Shown here piece after piece: positions 55,901 to 64,000 of a stretch of 64,000 nucleotides of DNA (positions are counted from its first letter, which is position 1; each line of letters opens with the position of its first letter). The DNA is taken from NCBI RefSeq assembly GCF_023343835.1, contig NC_064437.1:1126001-1190000 (forward strand), written 5' to 3'. The stretch comes from Lagopus muta (lineage: Eukaryota > Chordata > Aves > Galliformes > Phasianidae). Below the pieces are notes generated by a model. That model ran no database searches. It was not told the origin of the DNA and saw only the letters and a program-made list of their open reading frames with translations. The position numbers and the translations under genes are program-made.

Positions 55901-58900
55901 TTTAGACCCTGGAGTCTGAGGGCCGTCACTACGACTGCGACTTCCTTCCCTTCATGGAGATCGGCAGCGTGGCTCACAAGTACTACCTCATCAACATCCG
56001 CCTGCCCGTGAACGAGAGGAAGGGCATTAATGTGGGCATCGGGGAAATCAAGGACATCCGCCTGGTGGTGAGCCGGCCGCTGCTGGTGGCTGCAGACGGC
56101 GGTGGGAGGACTTGTGTCTGGAGAGCTGCATTAATTTGGCCTCTGCTTTTCCCACCCGTGGTGACTTAGCTGCATGAGTATCTTGTTACTTGTCTGAGAG
56201 CAGTTCTGTCCGTTTTTTTCCACGCTGTGTCAGAAGTGCCTCTCTGACCGCTTTCTGCCTCATGATGGAAGCTGTGGGTTTTGGCTTTTGTTTCCGGGAC
56301 TTCTGAGGCCTCCTCGGATGGTCTGGGTGCTAAGCAGGCAGCTGCTCCCTTCCTGCCTTGGCCAGACCACGACTTTCAAAGGGTGCTTGCATCTACGTGT
56401 GCTTGCGCAGTAAATGCATGCCTCTCCTGCCAGCTCCCCTAAGCATAAACAGTCATGATACCAAAAGTCATACAGATGTCACACTGCACCTTGTTTCTCC
56501 TCAGGGTATCCACCAAAACGGCGGCTTTACAAAAGTGTGGTTTGCCATGAAGACCTTCCTCACCCCCAGCATTTTGATCATCATGGTCTGGTACTGGAGG
56601 CGGATCACACTGATGACACGCGCTCCTGTTCTGCTGGAGAAGTGAGTGAGGGCACTGCGCTGGGAAGGGTGGCCCTGAGGCAAAGAAGAACCATGCTGAG
56701 CAGCTCCTGACCGTGCCAGTCAGTGTGCCAGGCAGGGCAAACAGCTGAGGATTGGGAACTGTCTCTTCTCCCTCCTGTCCACTCCAGCAGATGTCCATAG
56801 CATCTCTCTACTGTTACACAAACCCCTCAGAAAAGGAATAGCTGCATTTACCCCAGAGGAGCTGAGTCCCTCCTTGACAATCTGCTGCTGCTGCCCAGTG
56901 TGGGGTTTTCTTGTCCCTCGCTGGGAACAGCTCTGACTCTGGCTCCAGGTCCCCTCCTTGCAAACTGGACAGAGATGGTGTTTCTGTCTCTGCAGGGTCA
57001 TCTTTGCTCTGGGAATTTCCATGACATTCATTAACATCCCAGTGGAGTGGTTTTCCATCGGATTTGACTGGACTTGGATGTTGCTCTTTGGAGACATTCG
57101 ACAAGGCATTTTCTATGCCATGCTGCTGTCGTTTTGGATCATCTTCTGTGGAGAGCACATGATGGTGGGTATGACAGGACAGAAGGCATTTCTGTGCCCC
57201 CTTGTAGCAATACCAGAATCCCTCGGTGGGCATTGCAAATCATGCTCTGGGGACTTGTTCCAGGTGAGAGGACTGCAGGCTAACTTGTTCTTTCTCATGT
57301 CTTTTCTCCTCCCCATCCTTCCATTAGGACCAGAATGAGCGGAACCGCCTCTCGGGGTACTGGAAGCAGGTTGGACCCATAGCTGTTGGCTCCTTCTGCC
57401 TCTTCATCTTTGACATGTGTGAGAGGTAGGTGTCACTGCCCTCCAGCCACGTGCCCCAGGAGCCTTCCCTGAGCAGTGGGCAGAGGTTGGGGTTTGACTT
57501 CAAGCACATAGGTTTATGGTGCCTTGGGAGCAAGGAGCTTGTGGGTGGATGTGCAGCCCTGTCTCATGAGGAGGGAGTAGATTCCTAGTGAAGATGCTGA
57601 GGCTTTTGGGCTCCTCACATCTGTGCATCTTGTCCTGTAGGACATGCCTCCCACCTCTATGTCCTCCTCCCCCACGGGGACAAGCAGCAGGGGCAGCTCT
57701 CTGCAGACTGCAGAGCAGATGTGGGGTTCTCTGTAAGCCTCTTGGCTTCTATGACAGCTCTGTGTCTTCTTTTTGCAGGGGAGTGCAGCTGAAAAATCCC
57801 TTCTACAGCATCTGGACCACCGAGGTTGGCACAGAGCTGGCTGTATCCTTCTACCCAGTCCAGGCCCAGCACACATTGTTGGTGGCTGAGGGAGGTGGGC
57901 TTGCCCTGTGGGTGCTGCTGCCTGATAGCTGCAGCCATAGGAGGCCTTTTTCCTCCTGGCTGGTCAGAGCCGGGCACTGCAGGGTCCCATGGTGGACAGT
58001 GAAGCTGTAGTGGGAGGTTTGGTGCCAGATGCTGGGACTGGTGCTGTGCTTGGAGGCATCGAAATCTGTGAGGCAGCACAGGGGGTCCAGGTCCTGCTGT
58101 TAATGCAGACTTCCCACCAGGAGGTTAACAATGACTCTTGGGATCATGTTAGAAGTGAATCACCCAAATAATCTTTTCTGTTATTTCATGCCATTTTCTT
58201 TTGACTCTGCCACTCAGATGGCCTTTATTATAGTCGCAGGAATCTGCTTGTGCCTCTATTTTCTCTTCCTGTGTTTTATGGTCTTCCAAGTGTTCAGAAA
58301 CATCAGTGGAAAGCAGTCCAGCCTGCCAGCAATGAGCAAGGCCCGCCGCCTGCATTACGAGGTAGTCACTCCTTGCTACATGGAGCCTTTGTTTTTAAAA
58401 TGGCTTTTCACCTGAGGGCTCTACTGGAACCTTCACTGTTACTGCAGGCCTGAGCTGGGAGGTTTGATCCTCGTTGGTTTTCTTATCTGCTCAAATCTCC
58501 CAGCTGCCTTTTTGTTCCCTTTGACTGCCATGGCATCTTTTTCTTTCTGGGGGTCCCTGGCTGTGATCCTTTTAATCTCTCAGGGTATGTAAACCAGCTC
58601 TTGGTTTGTCAGTGGTGGTTGTCTCCCAGCTTGCTGAACTCTGTTGGGGGATAGGTTAAAATTGCCCATACCCCCATTTAAAGTGATGAAAGTGCTCCCT
58701 GGTTTCTCCTTGTCTAACATTAATTATTATGTTTAATGGTAAATATTACCAACACCACCCTCTTTTTTTAATGACATGAATTCAGATTTATGGGGCTGTC
58801 TTTTCCTAACCAAAGTGCAGGAGGGAAACTGTCACACTAGGGTCAAAATCAGACGCATTCAGCTTATTTTCCCCCCTCTGTAGCCCCTGAGTCTTGTTTC

Positions 58901-61900
58901 TGTCCTAGCTCTTTACCTGCTGTGCAGCATGAGCAGCTCACTTCAGGTACTTGAGCTGAGAGAGCCTGTTGTTTTCACGGCTCTGTAAACATCTGTGACC
59001 AGCATCTTTCTGTATAGTATGGTCAGCTTTCAGCAGGTTGGTTATCACTCATCAGGAATGCTAGTGAACACTAGAAAATGGCACTTGAAAGAATTTTTCC
59101 ATCTTTCTCTTTAGCAAGAGGCAGAGGATGTTAGCTTTTGTTATAGAGCTGTTGTGGCCGTAGAGCCATCTGGCAAGCACGAGCCTGGTCTGGGAAAGTA
59201 AAACTAATGGTCATTTATTGTTACTCTATAGCCCAGTAATTGTGTACGCACAGACGTTACCATCAAAATTCCAGAAGTTGTTTAAAATATACGAATATTT
59301 TTAAAGCAAAAACTTAGCTGGCAAAAGCAAATGCAGAATACGGTAGGATTCCCAGCTGAGAGCCTTAAATAGTTGGTCTTGCTTTTTGCATTGCAGAAGA
59401 ATGTAAATTGTAATTCTGGTGAGCGTTCAGCAGTGCTGCAGCTTCCTGCAGGCTCTGGGGTGGGAATTGGCCCAGCAGACCCCTGCCATCACAACTCAGT
59501 GTCCTGTTGTCTTGCTAAAACCTGAATACTGCGCAGTGTTTGCTTAACAAAGACTGGGAGCCCTCAGGTAGGCTGTCCCATGGATGGAACCCGTAGCTCA
59601 GCCTGCCCTGCCTCCTCTCCCACGTTAACTCTTCGTCAATCAGTCCCAAAAGCGGCTGTAATGGAAAGCAAGAGCTGTCAGGACACGCACGGCTGCTCGG
59701 AGCATTGGGGAGGAATGCAGACGTGTGGGGAGCGGAGAATATTGGCTGTCATGAATGCAGCGCAGAGGAGTGGGTGGAGGTTGTTTTGGTTTGGGGTTTC
59801 GTGGGTTGGACCCTTTTTTTCTTCTTTCTTTCTTTCTTTCTTCTTTTTTTTTTTTTTTATCCTTGCGTCCTTTACACGCTAAAAACAAGAACGTGTTTTT
59901 GTGGATTCTGTTAATGTGACCGGTGACATTTCTCTCCAAACAGGGGCTGATCTTTCGGTTCAAGTTCCTGATGCTCATCACCCTGGCCTGTGCAGCTATG
60001 ACAGTCATTTTCTTCATCGTGAGCCAGGTGAGTGTGACAAAACCCAGCTGTGCTGGGGAATCTCACCCCCAGTTTCTCCAGTGGCTGATGAGGTGGAGTC
60101 ACTTGAGGCTCAGAGAGACCAGGTGTGCATCTTATAGGCACGTTTGGTAATCAGTTGCTTTTCAAGAAATTGTTTTTGTGTATTTGAAACACTGCCATGA
60201 AGTTGCTTCAGCTGAAAGTTCCCCCGAGGCCTTTGGCTCGCAGGCTCTGTTGTTTTTTGAAATATCAGCCATTTCTGAGAACTCAGCAAGAGCAAAATCG
60301 TTCTGTTCACATTAAAAGAATCTGGTGGCTTTCTGTACCCACAAAGAAATGCCAGAATTCGGTCTTTCCGGGCTCTGACTTTACAGCCCTGTTGTTTCTA
60401 GCAGGATATATACCTACTTATTCTGAGCTATGATGCAGTCTCTCTGCATCATGCATGAGCTTATATAGCTGTTTAAATATACTTTGATGGTTTACTTCAA
60501 GTAACAGTTTGTAGTTAAGATTGCATCTGTTTCAAAGCTGCCATTTATGGCTGTTCCTAAGCATAAGCAGCTTGCAGCTTCAGGAGAACAGTGGTGTACA
60601 GCCTTGCAAATCCAATCCAATGGAATTATCCCTGGAGGAGTAGGTTCTCTTTCGCTGCCCTGCTTATGCTGTGGGGTACATGGTGGGTCCCAATGGCAAG
60701 CACAGTAGCAAAGGATTTTGTTCTTAAAAGCCTGCTAGGCTGAAGCAGTCCTTAGCAATGCCAGTTGGTGATTTGGTTCATCACTGAGTATCGGTGACTT
60801 TAGGTATAACACAAAGGCTCTTGTCCAGCAGCTCTTCTCAAGGTGAGCTTTTGTCTTCCCCTGAAGGCGAGGTTGTGCTGCTGTGGCTTCTCTTTGGAGC
60901 AGAATGTCCTGTCATTTTCATATCAGGAGAAGGCATGCTACTGTCACATGTCATTTTCATTAATGGAAAGACAGCATTTCAGTGCGAATGGTCCATGTAA
61001 TATTAGCATTGGTTGGGTAAGTCCTGACAAATCCCTGTGTGTTGAGGGCTGCTGCAGGCAGCCTGGGCCTTACAAGAGAGAGGCAGCAGGAAGGCACCCA
61101 GCACATCACTCTTGGCATTATTCATGCCACTTCCCCTTGTACAGAAGGTCTATTTATAGAAGTCTCATGTTCTCAGATGTAAGTGGCTGTCTCTGAGGTA
61201 CTGCCCTTTCTGTGGCGGCCTTTGCTGAACACATCAGCTGTGGCAGCCACGTATTGCAGAACGCGAGGGATTTGATCTCGTGTAAGAATGATAAACTAAA
61301 GAAAGCCTGATGCAGTCCCATTGTAAGCAGTGTTTTTTCCTTGCAGACTGGGACTGAAGCAGAGAATTCCAGCCTAGCTGCACTGCTTTGTACCTAGAGC
61401 CCTGGTCTCACGGAACTGACACTTCTCTCATTTCTCCAAGTTGGAGCTGTAGCATCACATCTGCATTCTAGCAGGCTGAATTCATAGCTCAGCTAACTCA
61501 GCTAACTGACTGCTTTCTTGTGGGCAGGTGACAGAAGGCCACTGGAAGTGGGGGGACATCACAATACAGGTGAACAGTGCCTTCTTCACCGGCATCTACG
61601 GGATGTGGAACCTCTATGTCTTTGCACTCATGTTCCTGTATGCGCCGTCGCACAAGAACTACGGGGAGGATCAGTCGAATGGTAAGTGGCCCCGAGTGCT
61701 CTGTTTGCAAACGTTACATTGGAAGAAAGATGTAAAGTGGGTGATGCTTTTTGTGCATCCTTATTGGCGAAGTTGCACATCCAGCACACTGAAATGTTGT
61801 ACAGATGACGGCTTGTTCTTCAGAGCACTGTTGTCTTAGCAGACATCTAATTATTGACTAGCTTAGACAGGTTTAAGTATTCAGCCATAGCTGTCTAAAA

Positions 61901-62394
61901 TCTCGTGGCTTGGTTTTTTGTACTTTTTGGTGTTGCCCAGTTGTAACCGCATAGCTCCAAAATGAAGGGAACAGAAACTTGGGCAAGTGGAGAGTGGCAG
62001 TGCTCTTGTTTGCCTTTCAGTGACCTACAGTAGCACTGAGATCTTCCTCTGCCCACATGCTGGCACTGTAATGGCCTCAGATAAAAGTGTTCACACAAGC
62101 ACAGATTGGGTTGGAAGGGCCCTCAAAAATCACCTAGTTCCAATCCCCTGACACAGTGTTCATAGAATAGCCCGTGGCTCAGCTAATTCCTGAGAGCCCA
62201 GAGTGAGTAAAACAGATCTTTTGCCTTGGAACCTTGCAACAGTGCATTGTGAGGACCATCTGATGGCATCGCTGTGTTTTGCAGGTGACCTGGGGGTGAG
62301 CAGCGGGGAGGAGCTCCAGCTCACCACCACCATCACCCACGTGGATGGCCCCACAGAGGTTTATAAGCTGGCTCGCAAGGAGGCTCAGGAGTGA
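39759..62394 (+). CDS. WLS: WLS (Wntless/GPR177), Wnt cargo receptor, 12 exons
   Basis: Carries lipidated Wnt proteins from ER/Golgi to the cell surface and is recycled. Coding exons: 39759-39864, 48216-48488, 54672-54796, 55906-56067, 56505-56641, 56996-57164, 57328-57425, 57779-57842, 58218-58361, 59944-60027, 61528-61681, 62285-62394. All are GT-AG with matching phases, giving 541 codons, the vertebrate length. Starts [19 protein letters not shown]. Membrane segment 1 is near 16-36, then a lumenal Wnt-binding region to about 230. Seven further hydrophobic segments follow at about 233-254, 269-288, 300-322, 339-355, 379-404, 431-453 and 473-493. The endocytosis motif YEGL (425-428) spans the exon 9/10 junction, and the C-terminus is KEAQE, a known ER-retrieval signal. 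Intron 1 is 8.35 kb. The exon 8 donor (gtatcc) is weak. No defect was seen. Confidence 0.99.
40130..40195. repeat. double poly-T tract in WLS intron 1
   Basis: A T run of about 25 bases, a short ctctttat interruption, then further T runs, 265 bases after the exon 1 donor and inside the GC-rich island. Confidence 0.95.
40700..48215 (+). other. WLS: WLS intron 1, distal part
   Basis: Holds one CR1 copy (42740-43105) and otherwise no recognised exon. Overlapping long open frames at 43463-44224 on both strands have no recognisable similarity. Confidence 0.6.
42740..43105 (+). repeat. CR1 LINE, about 365 bases, in WLS intron 1
   Basis: Reads tcagccaaagctggtgaggc, gtggatgccccatccctgca, tccaaggccaggctggatgt and gggggttggaactgatgagc in plus orientation. 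A C-run (about 43131-43142) follows shortly after it. Confidence 0.92.
48640..48845 (-). repeat. CR1 fragment in WLS intron 2, minus orientation
   Basis: gggcccttccataacccagg, ggcacctccagggatggggc and gaagaactttccagtaatat, ending ttcccccttaccttattgct. Confidence 0.85.
48905..49019. repeat. (TG)n(TA)n and poly-T simple repeat
   Basis: TG then TA dinucleotides, an AAAAAGAAAACAT break, a second TA run, and T tracts follow one another, in WLS intron 2. Confidence 0.95.
49108..49195 (-). repeat. CR1 fragment, minus orientation
   Basis: gtgataggatcactgaggtt, aaagacctctgaggtcatcc and actccaaccatccacctccc. Confidence 0.85.
49411..49434. repeat. (AC)n microsatellite
   Basis: About 11 AC units in WLS intron 2. 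Confidence 0.95.
50960..51180 (-). repeat. degenerate CR1 in WLS intron 2, minus orientation
   Basis: Weak but ordered CR1 matches: ccccacatccccacagctct, gcagcacccccaggggcagt, and later gaagagctgtttcctaacag. It is older than the other copies. Confidence 0.55.
51719..51750. repeat. poly-T tract
   Basis: A T run with two C interruptions in WLS intron 2. No flanking retrotransposon end was recognised. Confidence 0.9.
52879..52918. repeat. (TG)n microsatellite, about 20 units
   Basis: An uninterrupted TG dinucleotide run in WLS intron 2; likely polymorphic. Confidence 0.97.
59813..59858. repeat. pyrimidine tract with (CTTT)n
   Basis: T runs and CTTT units in WLS intron 9, about 85 bases before the exon 10 acceptor. 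It might strengthen that acceptor, but it is probably simple repeat. Confidence 0.85.
62103..62165 (-). repeat. CR1 fragment in WLS intron 11, minus orientation
   Basis: gattgggttggaagggccct followed by aaaatcacctagttccaatc, about 120 bases before the last coding exon. Confidence 0.7.
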
Positions 62395-62777
62395 CACCGA
62401 GGGGTGCAGTGGCAGGCACAGGACGACGCAGTGCTCTCCTGCAGGGGCCGTGTCTGATGTACCTTGCCTCTTAAGCACCACAGCTTGTGTATTTTCACAG
62501 AGCAGTGACACCGAGCAGAACATTTGTAAACTTTAATATGGTGTAGTTATTTCTGGGGGAGGGCTGTGTATATTGTGTTACTCTCAAGCACATAAATATC
62601 TGCTAGAAAAGCATTAATGTCGCAAAGTCGCACATTCAGATGTTAGGAGGTGGCAGACCTGACCTCAAGTTTTTGTTGGGCAGCACAAAGCTGGTGCTGA
62701 TGGTGAGTGGATGAGCACTTCTGCTCTTCTCCTTGTGTGTGACTTCAAACAAGGGCTCGGGCTGGCCTCATTTTTCA

Positions 62778-62850
62778 TAGAATCATTAAGGTTGGAAAAA
62801 CTCATCAGGTCCAACCATTGACCCATCCCCACCGTGCCCAGTAAAACATT
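62778..62850 (-). repeat. CR1 fragment in WLS 3' UTR
   Basis: catagaatcattaaggttgg, then aaactcatcaggtccaacca. A short terminus in minus orientation inside the presumed 3' UTR. Confidence 0.8.
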
Positions 62851-63587
62851 AAAAATAAAGAGGCTGCCTGTTTAAGTCCTAGAAGAAGAACCCCCGTGCT
62901 CCATCAGTGGGCTTCACACCTGTTTGTTGAATACAGGGGAATGTGAAAACCAGATTGCAGGAGCAGCGTGTGCTCCTGCCCCAGTCCTCATTGACCCGAG
63001 CTGTGGGCGGTGTTGGGTGCCCCGCTCCAAGTGAAGGTACTCATCTGCTGCTGTGTCTGAATGACTGAAATCACTGTAGCACAGATGTGCTGAATGCTAC
63101 TTCCAGAAGTCCCTTTGGATGGGTTTGGATACTTGAACTGGAACACTGAGCGTTTTTGGTAAGTTTGTGTTTTTGTGAGGTGGGATGCTGGTGCTCCTGT
63201 ACTGCTAGTGCAAGTGCTGGGGCCTTCAGCTCAGGTGGCAGAGTGAAGCTCATGAGCCACGTGCTGAAGGAAACAAGTGCTAGGCAGAGCAGCAGGACGC
63301 ATGGCAGCAGATCTGTCACACAAAGTGAGTTAAATGTACGCACGCAGCCCCAGCTCCTGCATTTCCCTCAGCTGAGCGCTCGACTTTGCAACTTTAATGT
63401 TCTTCTTAGGCTGGGTTCTTATGTGATATTTATGTTGTTCCCATAGATGTGTCCATGGTTTCTTTTACAGCGTAGTATAGCATTGCATTTTTGTAAAGGC
63501 TCTTTACAGATGGGGCATTGCAGCTTTCAAGCCAAATTTTGTGTCAAACACTAACAACTTGTTTACGGGGCGTGTGTATGTGTGAGC

Positions 63588-63590
<3 letters not shown>

Positions 63591-63620
<30 letters not shown>
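63591..63620. repeat. (GT)n microsatellite in WLS 3' UTR
   Basis: 15 GT units. A (UG)n tract in a 3' UTR can bind CUGBP/TDP-43-type proteins; that role here is only inference. Confidence 0.95.
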
Positions 63621-63621
<1 letters not shown>

Positions 63622-63775
63622 TCCTTTTTTATTTCTTACTTCCTAAGCCCTACTCATATGTCTCAGAAATAGTTCCTGGATCTTATGAAAGTATATCCTT
63701 TTTTTGTTTAGGTTGAGTTCACTTTTTACAGAATGCTTTTAAGCAACCTGGAAAACATGTAGATTTGTTAATTTA

Positions 63776-63781
63776 AATAAA
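63776..63781 (+). other. WLS: WLS polyadenylation signal
   Basis: AATAAA in ttaaataaaatatac, followed by a GT-rich stretch (attgtggtttttgc), as expected downstream of a cleavage site. Confidence 0.7.
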
Positions 63782-63879
63782 ATATACAATATTGTGGTTT
63801 TTGCAGGCCTGGTCAATGGCTGCAGAGCTACCGCCTTCCCACTAGGGTTGCTCCTTGCATTTGGCTCTCACTGCAGGCA

Positions 63880-63950
63880 GCAGCTGTGCAGCGTGGTGCT
63901 GGGAAAACGTTTGGCCCTTCCAACCAAGCCATTCTATGATTCCATGACTC
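63880..63950 (+). repeat. CR1 3' terminus, plus orientation
   Basis: cttccaaccaagccattctatgattccatg carries the diagnostic CR1 3' tail repeats, just downstream of the WLS polyadenylation site. Confidence 0.85.
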
Positions 63951-64000
63951 ACTTGAATGATTCTCTTGCATCATTTTTCAGACGCTTTGGGCTGCAACGC

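Larger units (their letters stand above)
62395..63800 (+). other. WLS: WLS 3' UTR
   Basis: About 1.4 kb follows the stop codon without a coding exon. It contains a CR1 terminus (62778-62850), a TG microsatellite (63591-63620) and AATAAA at 63776-63781. The end is inferred from that signal. Confidence 0.65.

Overview
This is a vertebrate nuclear segment, almost certainly from a bird and probably a galliform. The evidence is: many short CR1 LINE 3' ends (family consensus ending in ATTCTATGATT-type repeats), compact introns, CpG-island promoters, and coding exons that match remembered bird forms of known proteins (for example RPE65 beginning MYSQ). The gene order DEPDC1, RPE65, WLS matches the human 1p31 block. 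No prokaryotic, viral or CRISPR content was seen. All exon models were built by hand from splice signals and reading-frame continuity.

Layout: (1) positions 1-926 hold the last intron and last coding exon of DEPDC1 (+). (2) 3475-9339 is a complete 14-exon RPE65 (+), the retinoid isomerohydrolase, 533 codons, with all four iron-binding histidines present. (3) 10345-21828 on the minus strand is a complete 12-coding-exon gene for a mitochondrial acyl-CoA carboxyltransferase-like protein, a divergent paralogue of MCCC2. It converges tail-to-tail with RPE65, and a CpG island at about 22.6-23.2 kb is its likely promoter. (4) 23.3-39.1 kb is mostly intergenic. It holds CR1 fragments, a small CpG cluster at 29.5-29.8 kb, and weak signs of an undescribed minus-strand spliced transcript (25.7-29.2 kb). 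(5) 39759-62394 is a complete 12-exon WLS (+), the Wnt cargo receptor, 541 codons, with an 8.35-kb first intron and a strong CpG-island promoter. (6) 62395 to the end is the WLS 3' UTR and flank.

The genes do not form one pathway. RPE65 serves the visual cycle, WLS serves Wnt secretion, and DEPDC1 is a mitosis-associated protein. The most interesting item is the MCCC2-like gene. Its frame is intact across every intron and its N-terminal carboxyltransferase half is strongly conserved. Its C-terminal half has lost several signatures of the second catalytic subdomain: the GAGN loop has become GSES, and the TGFMVG and GGEQAA motifs are absent. This suggests a pseudoenzyme or a changed substrate or partner. 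It sits between RPE65 and WLS, where I know of no human gene.
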